Shown one piece after another: positions 19,860 to 29,974 of a DNA stretch of 46,314 bases. Each line of letters begins with the position of its first letter. Position 1 is the stretch's first letter. Under the pieces are notes generated by a model, which saw nothing but the letters and a program-made list of their open reading frames with translations, was not told where the DNA came from and made no database searches. Origin of the DNA: UBA7374 sp965660635 (GTDB lineage Bacteria; Verrucomicrobiota; Verrucomicrobiia; Opitutales; Coraliomargaritaceae). Both the position numbers and the translations under genes were made by a program. Location: the NCBI GenBank assembly GCA_965660635.1, contig CBFIAS010000013.1, positions 1 to 46,314 of the forward strand, in the 5' to 3' direction.

Positions 19860-19907
19860 AAGGCCCTATTTTTTTTGATTATAAATCGGGTCTGTTGATA
19901 GGGCCTT
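19860..19907 (+). terminator. Inverted repeat AAGGCCCTAT/ATAGGGCCTT, possible terminator or leader structure
   Basis: Perfect 10-bp arms at 19860-19869 and 19898-19907 enclose a 28-nt AT-rich loop that begins with a T run. The T run is inside the loop rather than after the stem, so it is not a standard terminator. It lies about 95 bp before amtB and could act in its leader. Confidence 0.4.
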
Positions 19908-20001
19908 ATGCCTTGTTGTGTGCGGGTTATAAGATTGAGCTTGTTCCGGTCTTGCTGAAGTTCATCGTTGGCAATCTTACTGTTAATTAAACTGCTATAC
20001 T

Positions 20002-21324
20002 ATGAATATAACTAATCCCAGTAAACTGCCCTTGTTGTTCTTTTTCCTCGCCCTTCTCGCGCCGTTTATCGCCGGTGCCGAGGAAGCGGTTGCGGCTTCC
20101 GCTCCGGTAGCCCTGGCTACGGCCAGTGCCGGAGACACTGCCTGGATGATCACAGCCACGGTTCTCGTGCTCTTCATGACCTTGCCCGGCCTCGCCTTGT
20201 TCTACGGTGGCTTGGTCCGCTCGAAGAGCGTGATCTCCGTTCTCATGCACTGCTTCACCATCGCCTGTCTGGCCTCGGTGCTCTGGATCGCAGGGCTCTA
20301 CAGCATTGCCTTCGCCGAGGGCAACGCCTGGTTTGGCGGGCTTTCCAAGATCGGACTCAAAGGGGTCGAGACATCCAGCCTTTCAGGCAGCATCCCCGAG
20401 ACCGTCTTTATCATGTTCCAGATGACTTTTGCGATTATCACGCCTGGCCTCATCGTAGGCGCCTTCGTCGAGCGCATGAAGTTCAGCGCTATCCTCCTTT
20501 TCACCGCCCTTTGGCTGATCCTCGTCTACGCTCCTGTGACGCACTGGGTCTGGGGCGGCGGCTGGCTGATGGAGATGGGCGTTTTCGACCTCGCCGGCGG
20601 TATTGTGGTGCATGCCACTGCCGGGGTGTCTGCCCTCCTGCTGGCCAAATGCCTGGGGCCACGCAGCGGATTCCCTCAAAAGCTCCATGTTCCGCACAAT
20701 CCCGGCATGGTCATGATCGGAGCCTGTATGCTCTGGGTGGGCTGGTTCGGTTTCAACGCCGGCAGCCAGGTAGCCGCTAACGAGGCTGCGGGCATGACCA
20801 TGCTCGTCACGCACATTTCCGCCGCGGTCGCCAGCCTGACCTGGATGATCATCGAATGGCTGAAGAACGGCAAGCCGGGCCTCGTCGGCATCGTCACCGG
20901 AATGGTCGCTGGCCTTGCTACCATCACCCCGGCCTCCGGCAATGTCGGCCCGCTCGGCGCAGTCTGCATCGGATTCCTCGCCGGTTTCGTCTGCTACTTC
21001 ATGTGTGGCATTGTCAAGGAGGGCCTCAAGATCGATGACTCCCTCGACGTCTTTGCTGTTCACGGAGTGGGTGGCATCATGGGTACGCTCCTGCTGGCAG
21101 TTTTCGGTACCGAGGCCTTTGGCGGATCCGGTGTCGAATCGATCGGCGGGCAACTCGCCACCCAGTCCATCGGAGTGCTTGCGGTAGTGGTCTGGTCGGC
21201 CATCGCGACCTATGGGATCATCCTTGTTTGCCGCCTCACCACCGGGCTGCGCGTGTCGGAGGATGACGAGATCACCGGGCTCGACCAGAGCGAGCATGGA
21301 GAAACAGCCTACCACTTCGAGTGA
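20002..21324 (+). CDS. amtB: Ammonium transporter
   Basis: 440 residues. An N-terminal signal-like segment (about 1-25) precedes about 11 membrane spans. The twin histidines of the ammonia pore are visible in GGIVVHATAGVSALL and FAVHGVGGIMGTLL, and the family signature GGLVRSKSV lies near the start. The C-terminal cytoplasmic tail (LRVSEDDEITGLDQSEHGE) is the part that contacts PII proteins. glnK follows 57 bp downstream, the usual paired operon. Confidence 0.97.
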   Translation: MNITNPSKLPLLFFFLALLAPFIAGAEEAVAASAPVALATASAGDTAWMITATVLVLFMTLPGLALFYGGLVRSKSVISVLMHCFTIACLASVLWIAGLYSIAFAEGNAWFGGLSKIGLKGVETSSLSGSIPETVFIMFQMTFAIITPGLIVGAFVERMKFSAILLFTALWLILVYAPVTHWVWGGGWLMEMGVFDLAGGIVVHATAGVSALLLAKCLGPRSGFPQKLHVPHNPGMVMIGACMLWVGWFGFNAGSQVAANEAAGMTMLVTHISAAVASLTWMIIEWLKNGKPGLVGIVTGMVAGLATITPASGNVGPLGAVCIGFLAGFVCYFMCGIVKEGLKIDDSLDVFAVHGVGGIMGTLLLAVFGTEAFGGSGVESIGGQLATQSIGVLAVVVWSAIATYGIILVCRLTTGLRVSEDDEITGLDQSEHGETAYHFE

Positions 21325-21381
21325 TCCGTTTCGTTGTTGCCTGCCACTGCAAATTATATAACCTTTAGAAAAAAAATCATT

Positions 21382-21720
21382 ATGAAACTCATCAAAGCGA
21401 TTATCAAACCCTTCAAGCTCGAGGATGTGAAAGAAGCCCTCGAGGCCATCGGCGTGAGCGGCCTTACGGCCATTGAGGCCAAGGGCTTCGGCCGCCAGAA
21501 GGGGCATACTGAAATCTACCGGGGCAGCGAGTACACCGTGGATTTCTTGCCCAAGACAGTCATCGAGACCGTGGTGGACGACGACATTGTGGAGCGCGCC
21601 GTCCAGGCCATCGCGGAATCGGCCAAGACCGGCAAGATCGGGGACGGCAAGATCTTTGTCCTCAACGTCGAGAGCGCCCTGCGTATCCGCACGGACGAGA
21701 GCGGCAGCGAGGCACTTTAG
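21382..21720 (+). CDS. glnK: Nitrogen regulatory protein PII
   Basis: 112 residues, canonical length, from ATG 21382. Seen: MKLIKAIIKPFKLEDVKEAL, the T-loop with uridylylation residue Tyr51 in IYRGSEYTVDFLPK, the B-loop TGKIGDGKIFV and the C-loop IRTDE. It senses 2-oxoglutarate and ATP/ADP and gates AmtB. The linkage to amtB favours GlnK over GlnB. It ends the operon at a strong terminator. Confidence 0.96.
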   Translation: MKLIKAIIKPFKLEDVKEALEAIGVSGLTAIEAKGFGRQKGHTEIYRGSEYTVDFLPKTVIETVVDDDIVERAVQAIAESAKTGKIGDGKIFVLNVESALRIRTDESGSEAL

Positions 21721-21773
21721 CCTGGTGCGGACGGCAGCGGCCACCGGCCGTAGCCGTCCTCCCGTAGAATTCA

Positions 21774-21807
21774 AAAAGGACAACGGAGCCACCGTTGTCC
21801 TTTTTTT
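21774..21807 (+). terminator. Strong rho-independent terminator after glnK
   Basis: A-rich 5' flank, perfect 9-bp stem GGACAACGG/CCGTTGTCC, 5-nt loop, T7 tail. The A and T tracts make it potentially bidirectional. Confidence 0.95.
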
Positions 21808-21824
21808 ACTTCATCGTCGATTAA

Positions 21825-21888
21825 GTGAACCTGTGGATTCCCCGACAGAGCACGAGCAGGTAGTATTTTATCTCACACGGGGGCACGG
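21825..21888 (+). repeat. 64-bp direct repeat, copy 1
   Basis: Begins GTGAACCTGTGGATTCC and ends TCTCACACGGGGGCACGG. It differs from the copy at 22028-22091 at about five positions without indels. Confidence 0.9.
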
Positions 21889-22027
21889 AAGGAACGTCGA
21901 ACATCGAACGTCGAATGTTGAAGGAAGGAATCTCACGTGGAGCAGCTAAGGGATATGCTATAAAAAATGATTCGTGTGGATTCGTGTGGATTCGTGGGCC
22001 AAAGTTCTCTGATCTAAGCTCATCTGC

Positions 22028-22091
22028 GTGAACCTATGGATTCCCAGACAGAGCAGGAGCAGGTCGTATTTTATCTCACACGGGGGCACGG
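22028..22091 (+). repeat. 64-bp direct repeat, copy 2
   Basis: Begins GTGAACCTATGGATTCC and is spaced 203 bp from copy 1. Its right end merges with the GGGGGCAC minisatellite of the inverted interspersed repeat. Confidence 0.9.
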
Positions 22092-22340
22092 GGGCACGGG
22101 GACTCATCTACTGCGCCAGGCAGTCCCTTTTTCGGTTACATATAAGTCGAAATCAGCGAAGCGGAAATCGTTATCGTTATCGAAATCGAAATCGAACTCG
22201 ATTTGGATTTCGATTTGGATTTCGATTTTCCTTCTACCAATTTGCTAAAGGTGTGGCCTGATTGAAGTTTAGAGGGACGCTTGCCCCCGGTCGGCCGGGA
22301 TGCTTGCACGACGCCATTTCTCACACGGGGGCACGGAAGG
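22075..22340 (-). repeat. Copy B of the interspersed repeat family (inverted)
   Basis: Read on the minus strand the order of blocks is GTGTGAGAAAT, CGTCGTGC, GTCCCTCTAAACTTCAATC, AGGCCACACCTTTAGCAAAT, an ATCGAA/ATCCAA hexamer array (about 22165-22230), TTCCGCTTCGCTGATTTCGA, GGGACTGCCTGGCGC and CCCCGTG repeats. The same order occurs at 25380-25580 on the plus strand. Confidence 0.8.
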
Positions 22341-22522
22341 AACGTCTCCCCGGCTTCGTGTTTCGCGCTACTTCGCGGGAAAATAATTCATTCCTGCCTT
22401 CCTGCTTTCCTTATTCCACGCAGCGAAGTCTTCGCGGGCATAAGACACAACGTTCCCCAGCAAGCATCCGCAGAGATTCCGGAAAGCGACGATGAACCGG
22501 TTACTTTGACGTCCCCCAGTTC

Positions 22523-23332
22523 CTACGACAGCCCGGATCCGCCTTCGGTGGCCGGGACCTCGACACGCTCAAAACCTGCAGCAAGGCCGTTTCCAGCGTC
22601 CAGATCGACCAGGCAGCCGCAGAGCCGCACGTCGTCCTCCGCTACCGGAAAACGCCGCTTCATTCCGTCCAGGAAAGTCTGCACCACCTCCCCGGTGTCA
22701 CGCCCCAGCACGGAGGCATAAGGGCCGCACATCCCGGCATCGCTCAGGTAGGCCGTGCCACCCGGAAGCACCCGTCCATCCGCCGTCGGCACATGCGTGT
22801 GCGTGCCAACCACCGCCGCGACCCGCCCGTCCAGATGCCAGCCCAATGCGATTTTTTCCGAAGTCGCCTCCATGTGCGCCTCCACCAGAATCGCGTCGCA
22901 CTCCCCTGCGATCGCAGAAATTTTCTCGTCAGCCACGCGGAAGGGGCAGCCGTCCGCCTTCACGCCCATGAAGTTGCGCCCGAGCACGGTGAAGAGCCCC
23001 AGACGGTATCCGCCCCGCTCCAGCACAACATGACTGCGGCCCGGGTTGCTAGCCGGGAGGTTGGCCGGGCGGCAGACCCCGGAAAGGCCTTCGATCTCGT
23101 TCTCGAAGTTCTTCTGGTCCCAGACGTGGTCGCCCAAGGTAATGGCATCAACCCCGCCGGAGAGCAGTTCCTGCGCGATCTTGCCGGTGATGCCCGCCCC
23201 GCCCGCGGCATTCTCCCCGTTGGCCACGACAAAATCGGCGGCCAGCTCTTCCCGCAAGGCAGGCAGGCGCTCCAGCAGGAAGCTCCTGCCGGGACGCCCC
23301 ACGATATCACCGAGAAAAAGCAGCTTGGGCAT
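22523..23332 (-). CDS. YmdB/TIGR00282-type metallophosphoesterase (probable cyclic-nucleotide phosphodiesterase)
   Basis: 269 residues starting at ATG 23332 (MPKLLFLGDIVGRPGR). The frame stays open upstream, antisense to the acetolactate synthase gene, but that part has no protein character. Metal and phosphate-binding motifs in order: FLGDIVGRPGR, VANGENAAGG, TLGDHVWDQK, VEAHMEATSEK, GTHTHVPTAD and the closing DAGMCGP. Family members hydrolyse 2',3'-cyclic nucleotides in vitro and affect RNA turnover or biofilm formation. It is divergent from the acetolactate synthase gene with 183 bp between starts. Confidence 0.9.
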   Translation of the reverse strand: MPKLLFLGDIVGRPGRSFLLERLPALREELAADFVVANGENAAGGAGITGKIAQELLSGGVDAITLGDHVWDQKNFENEIEGLSGVCRPANLPASNPGRSHVVLERGGYRLGLFTVLGRNFMGVKADGCPFRVADEKISAIAGECDAILVEAHMEATSEKIALGWHLDGRVAAVVGTHTHVPTADGRVLPGGTAYLSDAGMCGPYASVLGRDTGEVVQTFLDGMKRRFPVAEDDVRLCGCLVDLDAGNGLAAGFERVEVPATEGGSGLS

Positions 23333-23515
23333 GATCGCAGAAATGGCAGGCAAGGCGCTTCCCGGCAAGCCTGCAGTGGGAATGATCCCTCCGGCAGGCA
23401 CGGCACGGACTCTCGATAGAGGCTTGATTCGCGCGCGTTTTACTGTCTTTTTCCTTCCCTTTCCCGGTGCCGCACTGCCTGCGCTCTGCCGGGACAATCC
23501 GAACACCACACCATC

Positions 23516-25312
<1,797 letters not shown>

Positions 25313-25379
25313 TCAACTGCAGGCATACTTCCCCTAGAAAAGGTGACATGGGAGGAGTTGCCGGTGGTGTTCGACTGGC

Positions 25380-25580
25380 AACTCAATCAGGCTACACCTT
25401 TAGCAAATTGTTGTTTTGGAACTGGTGGGTCCAAATCGCAATCGCTATCCAAATCGAGTTCGATTCAGATAACGATTTCCGCTTCGCTGATTTCGATTTA
25501 TGCCTAACAGACAAAGGGGCTGCCTGGTGCGTTGGATAAGCCTCCGTGCTACGTGTGAGAAATAACGTCGTGCTCATAGG
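25380..25580 (+). repeat. Copy C of the interspersed repeat family
   Basis: Contains CAATCAGGCTACACCTTTAG, TTGTTTTGGAACTGGTGGGT, a hexamer array (about 25432-25500), TTTCCGCTTCGCTGATTTCG, GGTGCGTTGGATAAGCC and GTGTGAGAAAT. It runs into copy D in the same orientation. Confidence 0.85.
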
Positions 25581-25740
25581 ACGTGCGGGAGCAGCTGTCC
25601 CTGCAAACTTCAATCAGGCTACACCTAATGGCGAATTGTTGTTTTGGAACTCGTGGGTCCAAATCGCAATCGCAATCGCAATCCAAATCGATTCCGATTC
25701 CGATTTCGATAACGACGTTCGATGTTCCTTCCTTGCTCCG
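25555..25740 (+). repeat. Copy D of the interspersed repeat family (partial)
   Basis: Starts GTGAGAAATAACGTCGTGC, continues GTCCCTGCAAACTTCAATC, AGGCTACACC, TTGTTTTGGAACTCGTGGGT and a longer ATCGCA array (about 25650-25715). It then diverges into CGTTCGATGTTCCTTCC, so the right half of the unit is missing. Confidence 0.85.
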
Positions 25741-26443
25741 TGCGGATCAGGAGCCGGGTTTCACACGGAGGCACCAAGCCACGGAGATGGTTGAAGGTAG
25801 GTTATCCACAGATTCGCGCGGATGAGCGCAGATCATAGAGCTTTGTCCGCGAATCATTTTTGGGGGCGTCGGACTTGGGAGTCCTCCACGCAGTTGAGAA
25901 GTTGAGAGTTGGTCAGTTGTATTTTTCTCGCGAGAAGTATTTTGCAGCTGAGTTTACTGAAGCTGTGGGCGTACTATGTAGATATTCGACATCTATCAGA
26001 CTCTTATTCTACCCATCCGTGTTTATCCGGGTTCATCCGTGGTTAAAACCGTAGCCACCTTTCCTGCCTTCCTTATTCCAACCTGCTTCGCAATCCTTCG
26101 CGTATCTTCGCGGGCAGTCTTTCCTTTAAAGTTTGACGTTCGATGTTCCATCCGTGCTCCGTGCCTCCGCGTCTCCGTGTGAGGGCATACGTCGTGCTCG
26201 TACTCCGTGTGAGAATCCACAGATTCACGAGGATGATCGCAGATCATAGAACCTTTGCCTGGGATTCTTTCTTTCGTGTAGATTCGAGAAGATTCGTGGG
26301 CAGTTTCCTACTCGCTCCTTCGCGCATTGCGGGAAGGATTTTTACCGGTTGGCAAAGGTGCTTGCTTGGGGAGTTCCCCGGTAAGTGAGGCTGTCGAGAA
26401 AATCGGCGGTTGACGAGCCAGCTAGTTTTTCTAGAAACAAGTC

Positions 26444-27991
26444 ATGATACCCTATTCTACTCCTGCTGCAGGGGCGCGGAGGTTACGCGCTGTCCTGATT
26501 TCTTTTCTTCTTGTTGCCGTTCCGGCTTGGGCTGATGTGGATGGCGGGATGGATCCGCTGGCGCAGATCCGGGACGAACTTGCTGCCATGCGTCAGGCCT
26601 ACGAGGAGAAGATCCAGCGTCTGGAAAACCGCGTGATGGAGTTGGAGGCGGAGCGCGAGACACACACTGGCACTGGCGGGCAAGACATGCTTGGAAAGGT
26701 GGCGACCAACGAGTCGCGCCTGGCCCGCATTGAGGCGGATCTGGCCGACCGGAAATCCGCGAACGGGTTTGAGTACAGCGGCTACTTCCGCTCGGGTTTC
26801 GGGGTAGACGGGAACGGGCAGACCCTGTCGTCCTTCAAAGCGCCCAACGCACAGTCGAAATACCGTTTGGGCAATGAGACGGAGACCTATGTGGAAACCC
26901 ACTTCGGTTATAATTTCCCGGAGTTGAAACTTCCCGAGGGCACCCGTTTTCATGTCGGTTTCATGCCGGCTTATGTGGTGCCGGATAACCAGGACGCGAC
27001 GGATTCTACTTTCTCCATCCGGCAGGCTTACGCTGCTGCGGAGGGCGTTTGGGCCGGGCAGCCGGAGGCGAAGTTCTGGGCGGGCCAGCGCTACTACGGA
27101 AGATACGACGTGCACATGAACGACTTTTACTATTTGGACATGAGCGGCTACGGAGGCGGGATCGAGTCGATTGATTTGGGTGATTTAGGGGCGTTCTCAG
27201 TCGCTTGGCTGGGCGGAACGATCGACGAATTGCAAGGCGGCTCGGAGATCATCGACGACACGGTGATCAACGCCAAGAACAGTCTGGATCTGCGCTTGTC
27301 CGGATTTGAACTGCCGGGCGGGGAGGGCATGCTCTGGGTTGACCTGGCCCATGTGCAGGACACGGAACGGCCGAACGGGCGCAATGTTTCGATCCGCGGC
27401 GGGGGCGGCGCGGCCATTGGCTTGTTGCACGAGGCGGAACTGGCCGGTGGCGGTTACAACCGGGCGATGGCGCAATACGGTTTCGGTGCGGCGGCGAACT
27501 TCCGCTCCAACGAGCCGGACTTTGGAGCTTTTGAGGCGGCGAACGGCGCACCGCTGACCGAAGTGGACTATGGGGATATCCACCACTTCCGTCTGGTCAA
27601 CGACCTTGTCCTAGAGCCCTCGCCTCGCTGGAGCCTGCAGGCTACGGCGGTCTACGACCATGTGGACATCGGCCTACAGGAGGCCTCGGAGATCGAGTGG
27701 TGGTCTTTTGGCGTCCGGCCGGTCTACCAGGTCGACGACTATTTCTCTCTGGCCTTTGAAGCGGGCTTTGACCGGACAGACTCGGACCTGGACGGCTCCG
27801 GCGAGTTGTACAAGTTCACGATTGCTCCGCAGTTGGCTCCGGGGAAGGGCTACTTTCAGCGGCCCGTGCTACGTTTTTTCATGACTTACGCGCTTTGGAG
27901 CAACGACTTCGAGGGGGCTGTCGCGCCGGATAGCTACGGAGACGAGACGGAAGGATTCAGTGCCGGAGTGCAGGCCGAAGCCTGGTGGTAG
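26444..27991 (+). CDS. LamB-type maltoporin (carbohydrate porin)
   Basis: 515 residues. Signal peptide about 1-30 (ending PAWA-DVD), then a coiled-coil region (about 38-105, LAAMRQAYEEKIQRLENRVM) that E. coli LamB lacks. The 18-strand LamB barrel follows, recognisable by FEYSGYFRSGFGVDGNGQ, AQSKYRLGNETETYVET, KFWAGQRYYGRYDVHMNDFY, YYLDMSGYGGGIE and the C-terminal FSAGVQAEAWW. The N-terminal helix may tether it to peptidoglycan or trimerise. Family members pass maltodextrins; no sugar catabolic genes lie nearby, so the substrate is open. Confidence 0.9.
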   Translation: MIPYSTPAAGARRLRAVLISFLLVAVPAWADVDGGMDPLAQIRDELAAMRQAYEEKIQRLENRVMELEAERETHTGTGGQDMLGKVATNESRLARIEADLADRKSANGFEYSGYFRSGFGVDGNGQTLSSFKAPNAQSKYRLGNETETYVETHFGYNFPELKLPEGTRFHVGFMPAYVVPDNQDATDSTFSIRQAYAAAEGVWAGQPEAKFWAGQRYYGRYDVHMNDFYYLDMSGYGGGIESIDLGDLGAFSVAWLGGTIDELQGGSEIIDDTVINAKNSLDLRLSGFELPGGEGMLWVDLAHVQDTERPNGRNVSIRGGGGAAIGLLHEAELAGGGYNRAMAQYGFGAAANFRSNEPDFGAFEAANGAPLTEVDYGDIHHFRLVNDLVLEPSPRWSLQATAVYDHVDIGLQEASEIEWWSFGVRPVYQVDDYFSLAFEAGFDRTDSDLDGSGELYKFTIAPQLAPGKGYFQRPVLRFFMTYALWSNDFEGAVAPDSYGDETEGFSAGVQAEAWW

Positions 27992-28019
27992 GCCGGGTGG
28001 ACTGTCCGCAAATTCCGGA

Positions 28020-28280
28020 CTAGGCGTCGATCACCAGGTCGCTTCCGTCCTTCGGCTGGCAGCAACAGAGCAGTACCTTGCCTTCGTCGGGCTCGCCGGT
28101 GTGGCCGGTCGGGTACTCAACATCGCCGGTAACGAGCGTCTGCTGGCAGGCTGTGCAATTGCCCATGCGGCATCCGTAGTCGAGATCGAGGTCGTTGGCT
28201 TCGGCCAGTTCCAGGAGGCTTTCCTCGGCACCGGTCCATTCGGCATCCACGCCGGATTTCTTGAAGGTTATTTTTGACAT
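28020..28280 (-). CDS. Small [2Fe-2S] ferredoxin
   Basis: 86 residues from ATG 28280; the frame is open upstream to 28403 without protein character. Plant-type ferredoxin fold with cluster ligands Cys-x4-Cys-x2-Cys in DYGCRMGNCTACQQTL and the fourth Cys in VLLCCCQPKD. The acidic pattern SLLELAEANDLDLDYGC is typical. It is an electron carrier whose partner is not indicated by its neighbours: convergent with the porin and divergent from the EEP gene. Confidence 0.9.
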   Translation of the reverse strand: MSKITFKKSGVDAEWTGAEESLLELAEANDLDLDYGCRMGNCTACQQTLVTGDVEYPTGHTGEPDEGKVLLCCCQPKDGSDLVIDA

Positions 28281-28426
28281 GTGTCCAGAAGAAGGGGATT
28301 TTCCGTGAATAGCAAGCGACGGGTGTCTTTGTTCCGGATTTTGACCGGTTTTGTTTTGGCGGTTCGGGTTTCGGCGGGTGTCTTTGTAATACGGCGTTGC
28401 CAATGGCCCTACCTGTCTGGATTCTC

Positions 28427-29902
28427 ATGAGCACTATGAGGCGGGGTTTATACAGGTTTCTGCTTTATTTTGTTTTCATAGGATCGTCCCTGTCGGCCCG
28501 TGATTTCACCGTCGTCGCCTACAACGTGGAAAACCTCTTCGACCTCGATGAGACCGCGCTCTTCGAGGACTACCGTATTGGCACAGGCAAGCCCTTCACC
28601 TACGACCGGTACAAGCTGTTGACCAAGTTGCAGAACACCGTGCGTGTGCTCTCGGAGTACAATGGCGGCGACGGCCCGGAGATCATCCTCTTTCAGGAAC
28701 TGGAGGGCGACTTCACCCCGGAGAGCGGTATGGGCCGGCCTGCTGAGTTCCTTCAGCGCTTTTCCCGTACCACTGCGGAGGCCATGCTTACCTCCGCATG
28801 GGATCCCGCCTACCGGGGCCTGCCCGCCCAGGCCTGGCTGCTCAAGGCCATGTGTGATGCTGGCTTGCGCGGCTACGAGGTGGCCTGCCCGCCTGCAGAA
28901 ACCGGTCAGGCCGGCATTGCCCATGTGAATGTCCTGTTCTCCCGCTTCCCCATTTCATCGGTTGTCTACCATCCCATTCCAAAGGCCCGCGCCATTATCG
29001 AGGCCACCGTTGAAATCGATGGCCGCCCGTTGCACATATACGTCAACCACTGGAAGTCCGGCGCCTCCAATCCGGAGCGCGAGCCCATCCGCGTGGATAA
29101 TGCCCGCGTCCTCAAATCCCTGCTCGACCGGCGGCTGCAGGATGATCCACAGGCCGACATTCTCATCGGCGGCGACCTCAACTCCCATTACAACCAAGCT
29201 GCTCTCTTCCCCGGCATGCGTCGCACCGGGATCAACCATATCCTCGGCTCGCAGGGAGACGAGTTCGCCGTCCGCCAGGCCGACGGCCCCGCTCTCTACA
29301 ATCTTTGGCACGAGTTGCCTCCAGAACAGCGCTACACCGAAGTCTGGCGGGGCAACCGGGGCAGCCTCATGCATTTAATTGTAAGCCGGGGTCTCTACGA
29401 CCGGCAGGGCATTGCTTATGTTGACAACAGTTTCAACAAGCTGGCCATTCCCGGTTTGAATGCCGATGCAATGGGCCGCCCCATCCGCTGGAGCTTTGCC
29501 GGACGCGGTGGCGGTGGATTTTCCGATCATTTTCCTGTACACGCGCGCTTTTGCCTGGCACCGGCTTCCTTCGCCAAGCCCTCATCCCGCGGAAGGGTAC
29601 CGGACGAGGCGTTTTCCCTCCGGTACGAAAAAAACTCCAGCATGCGCCTGACCAATGGCGCCTTCCTCAACCAAGTCCCTGACGAAGACCTCGGCCGGCA
29701 TCTGGGCCGCCTCTACAGGGTGCGGGGCCGGGTCGTCTCGATCCGCCCGCTTCGTATCGAGGTGGACGGATGCGAATGGCCCGCCTATGTGCCCGGGAAG
29801 GAACTCTACCGCAGCCTGCAGCCGGGGCAAAAAGAAGATTGGGTCGTCAGCCCCGGCATCTGGAAAGGGCAGCGACAGCTCATCGTCGAGGGGATCCGCT
29901 GA
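28427..29902 (+). CDS. Secreted endonuclease/exonuclease/phosphatase-family protein with extra C-terminal domain
   Basis: 491 residues from ATG 28427 (28397 also possible). Signal peptide about 1-21 (ending LSA-RDF). The EEP domain about 22-385 has all family motifs: VVAYNVENLFD, ILFQELEGD, IYVNHWKSG, ILIGGDLNSHY and GFSDHFPVHARF. The last about 90 residues (YRVRGRVVSIRPLRIEVDG, VPGKELYRSLQPGQ) look like an OB-type beta barrel, possibly a nucleic-acid-binding add-on. A secreted nuclease is the best guess, but phosphatase or phospholipase roles exist in the family. Confidence 0.85.
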   Translation: MSTMRRGLYRFLLYFVFIGSSLSARDFTVVAYNVENLFDLDETALFEDYRIGTGKPFTYDRYKLLTKLQNTVRVLSEYNGGDGPEIILFQELEGDFTPESGMGRPAEFLQRFSRTTAEAMLTSAWDPAYRGLPAQAWLLKAMCDAGLRGYEVACPPAETGQAGIAHVNVLFSRFPISSVVYHPIPKARAIIEATVEIDGRPLHIYVNHWKSGASNPEREPIRVDNARVLKSLLDRRLQDDPQADILIGGDLNSHYNQAALFPGMRRTGINHILGSQGDEFAVRQADGPALYNLWHELPPEQRYTEVWRGNRGSLMHLIVSRGLYDRQGIAYVDNSFNKLAIPGLNADAMGRPIRWSFAGRGGGGFSDHFPVHARFCLAPASFAKPSSRGRVPDEAFSLRYEKNSSMRLTNGAFLNQVPDEDLGRHLGRLYRVRGRVVSIRPLRIEVDGCEWPAYVPGKELYRSLQPGQKEDWVVSPGIWKGQRQLIVEGIR

Positions 29903-29974
29903 TGATTGAACGGCCGCTGTCTGGTCGCTGTCTTGACCTGTTCGCCCAATTGTGTCCATCCTGCGCCTTTTCCC

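Larger units (their letters stand above)
21808..22522. other. Gene-free repeat mosaic between glnK and the YmdB-like gene
   Basis: About 715 bp with no supported gene. Contents: a 64-bp direct repeat (21825-21888 and 22028-22091), GATTCGTGTGGATTCGTG words near 21970-21995, an inverted copy of the interspersed repeat (22075-22340) and CTTCGCGGG words near 22370-22440. Open frames here are translations of repeats. Confidence 0.7.
25313..26443. other. Gene-free repeat mosaic of 1.1 kb
   Basis: No gene is supported. It contains two plus-strand copies of the interspersed repeat (25380-25580, 25555-25740), then a string of short recurring words: ATCCACAGATTCGCGCGGAT (about 25803), GTTTATCCGGGTTCATCCGT (about 26023), CTTCGCGTATCTTCGCGGGC (about 26097), CGTTCGATGTTCC (about 26137) and GTGTGAGAATCCACAGATTC (about 26207). 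The porin promoter is presumably in the last 100 bp. Confidence 0.7.

Noticed and set aside
19908..20001. Sigma-54 promoter for amtB-glnK
   Set aside because: A TGGCA occurs near 19970 but the GC element at the required distance is missing.
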